A DNA stretch of 16,471 nucleotides from an uncultured Oscillospiraceae bacterium (GTDB taxonomy: Bacteria; Bacillota; Clostridia; Oscillospirales; Oscillospiraceae), in contig CALWWS010000154.1 in the NCBI GenBank assembly GCA_944385305.1, forward strand, positions 1 to 16,471, read 5' to 3'. Below are positions 7,555-16,199 of the stretch, in pieces (within the stretch, counting starts at the first letter, position 1; each line of letters begins with the position of its first letter). The notes under the pieces are model-generated. The model was not told the origin of the DNA, did no database searches, and was given only the letters and a program-made list of their open reading frames with translations. The position numbers and the translations under genes are program-made.

Positions 7555-8133
7555 CTATACCCTGGAGCCCCGCCGGGTGTTCCCGTGGACCACATAGCGG
7601 GAGATGGGCTTGTAGATGAGGAAGGTGATCACCGAGTTGATCCCCGCCTTGAGCAGGTTGAAGGGGAGAATGACGGGGAGAAGCAGGCTGTCGGTCATCT
7701 GCTGCATGGCGGCAAAATTCTCCGGAGTGCTCATGTAGTAGGGGGTGATGAAGTGGTTGGCCACCATCATGCCCAGCCCCATGGCGATGGAGCCGCACAC
7801 CAGCCCCACCACCGCGCCCCGGCGGGTGTGCCTGCGGCGGTAGATGAGGCTGGCCACCAGGGAGAGAATGCCGGTGGCGATGACGTGCATGAGAAAGCCG
7901 TAAGGGCCGTCTCCGCTGATGAGGAAGGCCTGGATGGCGGAGGCCAGCACGGTGACCACCAGGCCGGCCACCGGCCCGAAGGAGAAGGCCATGATGAGGA
8001 TGGGCACGTCCGCCGGGTCGTACTGGAGGAAGGCGGCGGCAGGGAAGAGGGGGAAGTGGACAAAGGTGATGAGTACCACCGCGATGGCGGTGAAGATGGC
8101 CAGAAGGGTCAGCTTCTTTGTGGTGTGAGGCAT
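7555..8133 (-). CDS. ribU: Riboflavin ECF transporter S component, RibU-like
   Basis: The substrate-binding membrane subunit of an energy-coupling factor importer for riboflavin. The 192 residues are strongly hydrophobic, with about five or six likely membrane spans. The family stretch FLQYDPADVPILIMAFSFGP lies at 35-54 and PFNLLKAGINSVI at 157-169. The true start is the ATG at 8133, nine bases after AGGAG. The same frame stays open upstream to 8268, but that part is riboswitch RNA and is not translated. Control is by the FMN riboswitch just upstream, which independently supports the substrate. It has no ATPase partners here, as expected of group II S components that share one EcfT/EcfA/EcfA' module; the ecfT at the right edge may encode that partner. 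Confidence 0.93.
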   Translation of the reverse strand: MPHTTKKLTLLAIFTAIAVVLITFVHFPLFPAAAFLQYDPADVPILIMAFSFGPVAGLVVTVLASAIQAFLISGDGPYGFLMHVIATGILSLVASLIYRRRHTRRGAVVGLVCGSIAMGLGMMVANHFITPYYMSTPENFAAMQQMTDSLLLPVILPFNLLKAGINSVITFLIYKPISRYVVHGNTRRGSRV

Positions 8134-8140
8134 AATAAAT

Positions 8141-8201
8141 CGCTCCTCATATTCCGAATGTACCTGAAGCAAATGGAACAACAGGGCAGGAAAGAGGAGC
8201 G
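8141..8201 (-). promoter_or_regulatory. ribU leader: ribosome site and exact anti-ribosome-site
   Basis: The - strand ribosome site GAGGAGCG (8141-8148) has an exact 8-nt complement, CGCTCCTC, 45 bases upstream in the leader (8194-8201), just after the riboswitch. Pairing would hide the ribosome site. No terminator-like hairpin plus T-run is seen between riboswitch and start, so control of translation is more likely than of transcription. The switch mechanism is inferred. Confidence 0.6.
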
Positions 8202-8222
8202 CGGCGGCGCGGCAAAAGCCGC

Positions 8223-8357
8223 ACGTCTTCTTCCATCCAGACTTGGCGCCGGTACTCCGGCGCGTCACTGTCGGTCCCGGAATTGCACCGGGTCTGCGGA
8301 TTGCTCCGCTTGCGGACTGTACCGCCGATCGGGATTTTCACCCTGCCCTGAAGACAT
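8223..8357 (-). ncRNA. FMN riboswitch (RFN element)
   Basis: Read on the - strand, the element has the conserved blocks in order: CTTCAGGGCAGGGTGAAA, CCCGATCGGCGGTA, AGTCCGC, CCGGTGCAATTCCGG, GACCGACAGT and AGTCTGGATGGAAGAAG. The closing stem P1 pairs GTCTTC (8350-8355) with GAAGAC (8225-8230), extended by two further pairs including one wobble. This is the known FMN sensor of riboflavin genes. Bound FMN would switch off ribU. A small hairpin (8209-8222, GCGGC-AAAA-GCCGC on the + strand) abuts P1 and leads into the anti-ribosome-site sequence. Confidence 0.95.
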
Positions 8358-8377
8358 CCGATTCAGTTTTCCTCCCT

Positions 8378-8405
8378 ATTATACCAGGGGGAGGGCAAAT
8401 TGCAA
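8378..8405 (-). promoter_or_regulatory. ribU promoter
   Basis: The - strand carries TTGCAA (8400-8405), a 16-base spacer and TATAAT (8378-8383) preceded by TGG, an extended -10. Transcription would begin about 15 bases before the riboswitch. An inverted repeat CCTCCC/GGGAGG (8371-8376, 8389-8394) brackets the -10 box, of unknown meaning. Confidence 0.75.
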
Positions 8406-8418
8406 GCACAAAAAATGA

Positions 8419-8430
8419 AAACAAATGTTC
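8419..8430. promoter_or_regulatory. Possible LexA-like site between divergent promoters
   Basis: The + strand reads AAACAAATGTTC, that is GAAC-N4-GTTT on the - strand, one mismatch from the symmetric GAAC-N4-GTTC box. It lies between the ribU and SLOG-gene promoters, 10 bases upstream of the latter's -35. Such a short motif can occur by chance. Confidence 0.3.
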
Positions 8431-8440
8431 CATAAATTCG

Positions 8441-8469
8441 TTGACTTCACCGGGGGGATGGGGTACAAT
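8441..8469 (+). promoter_or_regulatory. Promoter of the SLOG/DUF1273 gene
   Basis: TTGACT (8441-8446), a 17-base G-rich spacer and TACAAT (8464-8469) form a good sigma-A promoter. The expected transcript start is near 8476. An in-frame ATG at 8477 would therefore be leaderless, which is one reason to prefer the GTG at 8531. Confidence 0.75.
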
Positions 8470-8530
8470 ACTTCCGATGGATTACGGCCTGCCGGGCACA
8501 GAGCCCGGGGGTACGGAGAGGAGGAGACAG

Positions 8531-9031
8531 GTGGAGAGGGAGATTTTGGTCTGCGCCTTTACCGGGCACCGCCCGGAGAAGCTGCCCTGGAGGGAGAACG
8601 AGGCGGATCCCCGCTGTTTGGCGCTGAAGCAGCGGCTGGCCGGGGCGGTGGAGCAGGCCTATGCCCAGGGGGCCCGCCGCTTCATCTGCGGCATGGCCCG
8701 GGGAGCGGACTTCTATTTCTGTGAGGCGGTGATTGCGCTGCGCCGCCGCGCCGCCCCCATTGTTTTGGAGGGGGCCATCCCCTTTCCCGGACAGGCGGAC
8801 CGCTGGAAGGAAGAAGACCGGGTGCGCTACCGCGGGCTGCTGGATGAGTGCGACCGGCTGACCATTGTTCAGCAGAAGTATGACAGGGAGTGCATGCTGC
8901 GGCGCGACCGCTATATGGTGGATCGCGCCCAGATGCTTCTGGCGGTGTATAACGGCATGCCGGGGGGCACCCGGTATACCATTGCCTACGCCATGAGCCG
9001 GGGAGCGGCGGTGACAATCCTGGATCTATAG
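8531..9031 (+). CDS. SLOG-family protein, DUF1273 / YpsA-like
   Basis: A small Rossmann-like protein of the SLOG superfamily, thought to bind nucleotides or their derivatives. Its exact role is not known; YpsA of Bacillus and Staphylococcus has been linked to cell division. The 166 residues carry CAFTGHRPEKLPW (8-20), the glycine-rich GMARGAD (54-60), a PFPGQADRW stretch (85-92) and a second loop NGMPGGT (141-147), all typical of DUF1273. The start is GTG at 8531 after GAGGAGGA. The frame is open upstream to 8243, but that part runs through the riboswitch and the divergent promoters; an ATG at 8477 is a weaker alternative. It has its own promoter and terminator and stands as a single-gene unit. 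A LexA-like site upstream hints at stress control, with low confidence. Confidence 0.85.
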   Translation: MEREILVCAFTGHRPEKLPWRENEADPRCLALKQRLAGAVEQAYAQGARRFICGMARGADFYFCEAVIALRRRAAPIVLEGAIPFPGQADRWKEEDRVRYRGLLDECDRLTIVQQKYDRECMLRRDRYMVDRAQMLLAVYNGMPGGTRYTIAYAMSRGAAVTILDL

Positions 9032-9073
9032 CGGGGAAAACCGGGAGCTTCCGGTAAAATTCCCCGCTTTTTT
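9030..9073 (+). terminator. Terminator of the SLOG/DUF1273 gene
   Basis: The outer stem AGCGGGGAA/TTCCCCGCT (9030-9038, 9060-9068) encloses a small inner CCGG stem and runs straight into TTTTTT (9068-9073). The left arm overlaps the last bases of the TAG stop. Confidence 0.9.
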
Positions 9074-9201
9074 CCGTGAAATTGGGAATTCAGACCGGGT
9101 TTTTTCGGCGAAATTGTAAAAGCGGGCAAAAGAAAGCTTAAAATAAATTAAACAAATTGCCGTTTCTGTCTAGAGTTTGGACATCATCTGCTTTTTGTCT
9201 A

Positions 9202-9230
9202 TTTTCCTTTTCTGAAATCGGAGGTATAGT
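9202..9230 (+). promoter_or_regulatory. Candidate promoter of the radical SAM gene
   Basis: TATAGT (9225-9230) is a fair -10 box. The hexamer 17 bases upstream, TTTTCC, is a poor -35. A second candidate is TTGGAC (9177-9182), 17 bases, TATTTT (9200-9205). The 9074-9278 gap is AT-rich compared with its surroundings and must hold the promoter, but the exact one is uncertain. Nothing else coding is seen in the gap. Confidence 0.35.
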
Positions 9231-9242
9231 AACAGACGGTAA

Positions 9243-9258
9243 TGGTATGGGTATACCA
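9243..9258 (+). repeat. Inverted repeat before the radical SAM gene
   Basis: TGGTAT-GGGT-ATACCA is a perfect 6-base inverted repeat just upstream of the ribosome site (AAGGGGAAG, 9262-9270) and downstream of the candidate -10. It could be a repressor operator or a small hairpin in the leader. Confidence 0.45.
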
Positions 9259-9278
9259 AGAAAGGGGAAGAGAGTTTT

Positions 9279-10661
9279 ATGAAGATTCCTGACAGTATTA
9301 AGCGTTACGGCCTGAGCAAGGTCTTTGATTATCTGGATAAGGACCCCATGAACAACATGGCCAAGGTCATGGATGTTATCAATAAATTTGCGGGCAACAC
9401 CCTTGATGTGCAGCGCGCCGCCTTTGACAAGGCCATCGGCGACCCCAGCTCCTGCTGGTATCAGCTCATCGAGAAGGTGTGGACCCAGACCGATCCCGAC
9501 GTGCTCAAGACCGTGTTCAGCAACTTCTTCGTCAACGCTAACCTGGTGGGCTGGCCCAAGCAGGAGGAGCTGCGCAAGAAGTACAACTGCAACATCCCCT
9601 GGGCCATTCTGCTCGACCCCACCTCCGCCTGCAACCTGCACTGCACCGGCTGCTGGGCCGCCGAGTACGGCAACAAGCTCAACCTCACCTTTGATGAGAT
9701 TGACTCCATCATTACCCAGGGCAAGGAGCTGGGCATCTACCTGTACATTTACACCGGCGGCGAGCCCCTGGTGCGCAAGAAGGATCTGATCGCCCTGTGC
9801 GAGAAGCACAACGACGCCGCCTTCCTGTCCTTCACCAACGCCACCCTCATTGACGAGGAGTTCTGCCAGGATATGCTGCGGGTGCGCAACTTCATTCCCG
9901 CCATCAGCCTGGAGGGCTTTGAGGAGGCCAACGACTCCCGCCGGGGCGAGGGCGTCTACCAGAAGGTCACCAACGCCATGGCCCTGCTCAAGAGCCACCA
10001 CCTGCCCTTCGGCATTTCCGCCTGCTACACCAGCGTCAACTACAAGGATATCACCAGCGAGGAGTTCTACGACAAAATCATTGATCTGGGCGCTTACTTC
10101 ATCTGGTTCTTCCACTACATGCCCGTGGGCAACGACGCCGCTCCCGAGCTGATGTGTACCCCCGAGCAGCGCACCGAGGTCTACCGCCGCATCCGCGCCT
10201 TCCGGGAGACCAAGGGCATCTTCGCCATGGACTTCCAGAACGACGCCGAGTACGTGGGCGGCTGCATTGCCGGCGGCCGGCGCTACCTGCACATCAACGC
10301 CAACGGCGATGTGGACCCCTGCGTGTTCATCCACTACTCCGACAGCAACATCCGGGAGAAGAGCCTGCTGGAGTGCCTGCAGTCCCCGCTGTTTATGGCC
10401 TACCACAACAACCAGCCCTTCAATGAGAATATGCTGCGGCCCTGCCCCATGCTGGAGAACCCGGAGTTCATCGAGAAGATGGTCAACGAGACCGGCGCCA
10501 AGTCCACCGATCCCCAGTCTCCCGAGAGCGTGGAGCACCTGACCAGCAAGACCCACCCCTACGCCGACAAGTGGACTCCCACCGCCGAGAAGCTGTGGAG
10601 CGAGTCCCACCCCGACTACTGCGGCTCCTGCAGCTCCTGCGGCTGCGGCTGCGGCAAGTAA
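9279..10661 (+). CDS. Radical SAM protein with SPASM-like domain and cysteine-rich tail
   Basis: An iron-sulfur enzyme that would cleave S-adenosylmethionine to a radical; the substrate is unknown. Of 460 residues, the first 105 or so are a helical extension. The radical SAM core starts with CNLHCTGC (Cys118, 122, 125) and has GGEPL at 160-164 for methionine-amine contact. The C-terminal part has the SPASM start C-x13-G-x4-C (Cys329 to Cys348), then Cys366 and Cys389, and ends in CGSCSSCGCGCGK (five cysteines in 448-458). SPASM domains hold auxiliary clusters and are common in enzymes that modify ribosomal peptides or anaerobic sulfatases. No precursor peptide or transporter is adjacent. Codons are almost all of the preferred G/C-ending kind, which suggests strong expression. 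It forms a single-gene unit. The family is firm, the function open. Confidence 0.9.
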   Translation: MKIPDSIKRYGLSKVFDYLDKDPMNNMAKVMDVINKFAGNTLDVQRAAFDKAIGDPSSCWYQLIEKVWTQTDPDVLKTVFSNFFVNANLVGWPKQEELRKKYNCNIPWAILLDPTSACNLHCTGCWAAEYGNKLNLTFDEIDSIITQGKELGIYLYIYTGGEPLVRKKDLIALCEKHNDAAFLSFTNATLIDEEFCQDMLRVRNFIPAISLEGFEEANDSRRGEGVYQKVTNAMALLKSHHLPFGISACYTSVNYKDITSEEFYDKIIDLGAYFIWFFHYMPVGNDAAPELMCTPEQRTEVYRRIRAFRETKGIFAMDFQNDAEYVGGCIAGGRRYLHINANGDVDPCVFIHYSDSNIREKSLLECLQSPLFMAYHNNQPFNENMLRPCPMLENPEFIEKMVNETGAKSTDPQSPESVEHLTSKTHPYADKWTPTAEKLWSESHPDYCGSCSSCGCGCGK

Positions 10662-10684
10662 GCGGCGCAAAGCAATACAGATTG

Positions 10685-10721
10685 ACAGCGGCCGGAACCG
10701 ATCGGTTCCGGCCGCTGTTTT
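10685..10721 (+). terminator. Terminator of the radical SAM gene
   Basis: A perfect 15-bp stem (ACAGCGGCCGGAACC and its complement, 10685-10699 and 10704-10718) with loop GATC runs into TTTT. It lies 23 bases after the stop. Confidence 0.92.
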
Positions 10722-10727
10722 GTGTGT

Positions 10728-10764
10728 AAAAAGGGAGGCCGGAGCAGCGCTGCTCCGGCCTCCC
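10728..10764 (-). terminator. Terminator of the clpE-like gene
   Basis: A perfect 32-bp palindrome (10733-10764; half-site GGGAGGCCGGAGCAGC) is followed on the - strand by TTTTT. It lies 10 bases after the clpE-like stop and 11 bases from the converging radical SAM terminator, so each gene has its own. Confidence 0.9.
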
Positions 10765-10774
10765 GGTGTGAGTT

Positions 10775-13315
<2,541 letters not shown>

Positions 13316-13332
13316 TGCATTCAGCTCCTTTT

Positions 13333-13349
13333 GGGGGACAGACTCCCCC
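13333..13349 (-). other. Hairpin just before the clpE-like ribosome site
   Basis: GGGGGA/TCCCCC with a five-base loop (CAGAC on the + strand) lies about 5 bases upstream of the ribosome site of the clpE-like gene and some 55 bases after the cvpA stop. No T-run follows (AAAAGG does), so it is not a terminator. It may influence ribosome access or mark a processing site. A possible TAGAAT -10 box (13359-13364) has no good -35, so a separate promoter for this gene is not established. Confidence 0.4.
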
Positions 13350-13403
13350 AGAGGGTTGATTCTAACCCGAAATTATGAACTGCGTATGAATCGGAGAAAT
13401 TTC

Positions 13404-14180
13404 CTACCCCAAAATCCCGGCCAGCAGGGCAAAGGGGTTGGTGGTCATAAAGAATTTCAGCAGATAGGTCTGGTTCACCGCCTGGGCGGGGAGCACCTTG
13501 CCGAAGAACTGGAGCAGCCAGGCGATGACAAACAGCAGGATGCAGCACTGCACCAGCCCGAACAGGGCCCCCAGAGTCTTGTTGAGAAAGTGCAGCCCCG
13601 GCAGCCGGGCCACCAGGTCCAGCGCCCGGCTGAGCAGCTTCCAGGCCAGCAGGATGAGCACAAAGGCCAGCAGGAAGAGAATGAGATAGGCCGCCGACTG
13701 GGCCGCGGCGGCAGCCACGCTGGCGGCAGCGCCGGCGGCGGCATTCTCCATGCCCTGACTCACCGAGTCCTGAATGGTGCCGATGAGGGTGTCGTACAGG
13801 CCCATGTCCCGCAGGGCGTCCAGCACGTCGTCAAAGGGGTTGAGATCGCCCTGCTCCGTCCCTTCGCCGTCGGGCAGGGGAGAGGCGGGGGTCTCGCCTC
13901 CCGCCTGGGGGGGCGGTGTGAGGGAGGGCTGGGGCGCGGTCTCCTGGGCGTCCTGAATGCTCTGATCCAGCCGCTGCTCAATGGCGGCGGCAAACTTGGG
14001 CTCCAGATAGGCCGCCACGGTGGGGGAGAGGGTGCGGGCGGCAAAGCCCGCACCGGCGAAGGCCACCACCACCGCCAGCAAAGAGCACAGGGAGAGCACC
14101 AGCCCCCGTTTCGCTCCCCGCACGGCAAAGCCGATGAGGGCGGCCAGGATGATAAGGTCAAAGATGAGATAGACTGTCAT
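13404..14180 (-). CDS. CvpA-family membrane protein
   Basis: A membrane protein of the CvpA family, named after an Escherichia coli colicin V production gene; its molecular role is unclear and has been linked to envelope stress in other bacteria. Four spans are likely, near residues 3-20, 27-47, 161-180 and 204-223. They are split by a loop of about 110 residues rich in Pro, Gly, Ala and acidic residues. The family-like stretches are FDLIILAALIGFAVRGAKRG near the N-terminus and LPGLHFLNKTLGALFGLVQ at 193-211. At 258 residues it is longer than the core family (about 160-180), mostly because of the loop. The ATG at 14180 follows GGAGG by five bases and the upstream stop by 13 bases, so it is in the same operon as the DUF5711 gene. 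Confidence 0.85.
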   Translation of the reverse strand: MTVYLIFDLIILAALIGFAVRGAKRGLVLSLCSLLAVVVAFAGAGFAARTLSPTVAAYLEPKFAAAIEQRLDQSIQDAQETAPQPSLTPPPQAGGETPASPLPDGEGTEQGDLNPFDDVLDALRDMGLYDTLIGTIQDSVSQGMENAAAGAAASVAAAAAQSAAYLILFLLAFVLILLAWKLLSRALDLVARLPGLHFLNKTLGALFGLVQCCILLFVIAWLLQFFGKVLPAQAVNQTYLLKFFMTTNPFALLAGILG

Positions 14181-14193
14181 GAGAGCCTCCGGT

Positions 14194-15388
14194 TTACTCG
14201 GGGAGATAGAGCCTGGCGGTGTCGCTGCCGATGAGCATCACCGACCCATCGGCCCGCTGGATTACCCGTCGGGTGCCCTGGGTGCCCTCCATGGTGTGGT
14301 AGAGCTCCAGGTCCTGGTCGTAGATGTCCAGCCGGTCGGCGGTGAGCAGAGCGATGTAGCGCCCCGCGGCGGACAGGGAGAGCACCTGCTCCTCAATGGG
14401 CAGCACGGCCCGTTCCTGGCCCTGCTCGTCGGTCACAATCAGCTGGGCGGTGCTGCCTGCCCGGTATTTGCCCAGCAGCAGGGCAGCGGTGCCGTTCCCG
14501 TCCAGGGAAAAGGCCTTGAGGTAGCGCCCGGCGTAGTCGTAGCTGCCCAGAAGGGTGCCCTGGCTGTCCATGCGGGCCACGGCGTTCTCTCCCAGGGCCC
14601 AGATGCCATCCTCGTCCCAGCGGAGATCCAGCACGGTGGTGCTGCCCAGGGAGCAGGCGTAGTCGGCATCGGCGTTTTCCTCGCTGTGATCCAGCTGGTA
14701 GATGTCCACCCGGCTGTCAAAGGCGTTTTCCTCCGCCCCCATGGTGAGGATGGCCACCGCCTTGCTGTTGGGGGAGAGAACGGCGTCCATCACAAAGCGG
14801 GAGGAGAGGCTCACCCCCATCACCTCGTTGTAGGAGGCGTCGTACACAGTGACCACGCCCTTGAAGCCGCTCTGTTGGGTGACCACGGTGAGCCAGCCCG
14901 CCTCGTTGACGCTGGCGGCCAGAATGGCCTGATCCTCCTCCAGGGTGAGGGAGAAGACCTCCTCCCGGTCGGAGAAGACAAACAGGTGGGTTCCGCCGGT
15001 GTCGTAGGCCAGAAAGACCTTGCCCGCCGCGTCCACCGCCGGGTGCTCCAGCACCAGGGTTTTGTCCACGTACAGCTGGCCGCTGCCCGAGTAGAGACGC
15101 ACGCCGCTGGTGGAGCACACCAGCAGATCCCCGTCCACGGTGGCAAAGCAGCTGTCCGTGCCGCCATCGTAGGTGAAGGACTCCGCCTGGCCGCTCTCCC
15201 CCCGCTCCAAAGAGCGGTAGGTGAAGTAGCGCTTGATGGCGTCAAAATTCAATTTGTCCCGGTAGACCACCGCGGCCACCGCACCCGCCACCAGGGCCAG
15301 GGTGAGCAGAAAGGCCAGAAAACGGACAAGCAGGCTGGGCCTGCGCTTTTTGGGGGGGGACAGAGGAGCCCCGAGTGATTTCTTCCAT
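14194..15388 (-). CDS. DUF5711-like membrane-anchored propeller protein, apparent frameshift at C8
   Basis: The main frame (to 14194) encodes a protein rich in short beta strands ending in (V/I)-x-(V/I)-Y and GxxL motifs, like a beta-propeller of the DUF5711 type; the function is unknown. The best start is ATG at 15388, six bases after AGGAG (15395-15399). That frame reads MEEITRGSSVPP and then leaves the main frame at a run of eight C (+ strand G8, 15352-15359), ending at TGA 15242-15244 after 48 codons. One C fewer would join MEEITRGSSVPP to KKRRPSLLVRF, a membrane span (about residues 19-42) and the propeller: 397 residues, with KKRR on the inner side and the propeller outside. The main frame alone has no good start before mid-span (GTG 15291). 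A sequencing error, phase variation or recoding could explain this. DUF5711 is assigned from memory. Confidence 0.7.
15352..15359 (-). repeat. Homopolymer C8 tract at the frameshift point
   Basis: Eight C on the - strand followed by AAAAA lie 29 bases into the DUF5711-like gene. The tract length sets whether the ATG frame and the membrane-propeller frame join (seven C would) or not (eight C, as here). Confidence 0.85.
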
Positions 15389-15407
15389 GTTATGCTCCTG
15401 CAGCAAA

Positions 15408-16157
15408 TTATAGCACGTCCTCGTTATACCACAGATTGGTCATATACAGCCCGCCCGGCGGCACGGTAGGCCCCGCCGCAGTACGATTCTTGGCCTCCAG
15501 GATGGCGGGGATGTCCTCGGGGGCGAATTTTCCCTCGGCGGCGTAGACGCAGGTGCCTACCATGGCCCGCACCATGTTGTACAAAAAACCGTCGGCGCAC
15601 ACCCGGAAGCGGATCAGCTCCCCGGTGCGCTCCACCGTGAAGTAGTGCACCGTGCGCACCGTGGTGCGGGTCTCGGTGCCCACCGAGCGCACGGCGGCAA
15701 AGTCGTGGGTGCCCACAAACTGATCCGCCGCCCGCTGCATCACCTGCTCATCCAGGGGCTTGGGATAGAACCAGGCGCGGTTTACATAAAATGCGTTCCC
15801 CAGCCGGGAGTTGTAGATCTGGTAGGTGTACTCCTTCTTCAGACAGGAGCCGATGGCGTTGAAGCTGTCGGGCACCTGGGTGGCCCTGAGCACCACGATG
15901 TCCTCCGGCAGGCGGGTGTTCACCGCCAGGGGCAGCCGGTCGCAGGGGATGCGGGAGGTGGTGCGGAAGTTGGCCACATAGACCTTGGCGTGCACCCCCG
16001 CGTCGGTGCGGCCCGCGCCGGTGCACTTCACCGGGTGGCCCACCACACTGGCCAGGGCTTTTTCCAGGGTCTCGGCCACGGTGGCGGCGTTTTTCTGCAC
16101 CTGCCAGCCGTGGTAGGCGGTACCCACGTACATCAGTTTTAAAGCGATGTTTCTCAT
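15408..16157 (-). CDS. truA: tRNA pseudouridine(38-40) synthase
   Basis: Converts uridine to pseudouridine at positions 38-40 of the tRNA anticodon arm. The catalytic aspartate is in TGAGRTDAGVHA (Asp52). Other family marks are the N-terminal YVGTAYHGWQ, the central SCLKKEYTYQIYN, HDFAAVRS, and the late RFRVCADGFLYNMVRAMVGT. The start is set at the ATG at 16157, giving MRNIALKLMYVGTAYHGW, the usual N-terminus, and 249 residues. A GTG at 16172 would add five residues. Both have weak ribosome sites, so coupling to ecfT, whose stop is 42 bases upstream of the ATG, may help. The ecfT-truA order is widely conserved in Firmicutes. The ribosome site of the next gene follows within 15 bases of the stop. 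Confidence 0.96.
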   Translation of the reverse strand: MRNIALKLMYVGTAYHGWQVQKNAATVAETLEKALASVVGHPVKCTGAGRTDAGVHAKVYVANFRTTSRIPCDRLPLAVNTRLPEDIVVLRATQVPDSFNAIGSCLKKEYTYQIYNSRLGNAFYVNRAWFYPKPLDEQVMQRAADQFVGTHDFAAVRSVGTETRTTVRTVHYFTVERTGELIRFRVCADGFLYNMVRAMVGTCVYAAEGKFAPEDIPAILEAKNRTAAGPTVPPGGLYMTNLWYNEDVL

Positions 16158-16199
16158 AACCGCGAAACTCACATTTCCGTTGTTGATATTCGCCCGCTC

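Noticed and set aside
8134..8268. N-terminal extension of ribU to 8268
   Set aside because: The extra 45 codons lie within the FMN riboswitch and leader; the ATG at 8133 has a good ribosome site and gives a normal RibU N-terminus.
8243..8530. N-terminal extension of the SLOG/DUF1273 protein
   Set aside because: It would be translated through the riboswitch in antisense and both promoters; the GTG at 8531 has a strong ribosome site and family motifs start right after it.
9074..9278. A small gene or precursor peptide before the radical SAM gene
   Set aside because: No frame with a start, ribosome site and plausible peptide was found; the stretch is AT-rich and looks regulatory.
13316..13403. 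CtsR or CIRCE heat-shock operator before the clpE-like gene
   Set aside because: No GGTCAAA-type direct repeats and no TTAGCACTC inverted repeat are present in the 88-base gap.
14179..15378. A 399-codon + strand frame opposite the DUF5711-like gene
   Set aside because: Antisense shadow with the same Val/Gly/His-rich composition. The - strand has the ribosome sites, operon spacing and membrane-span logic.
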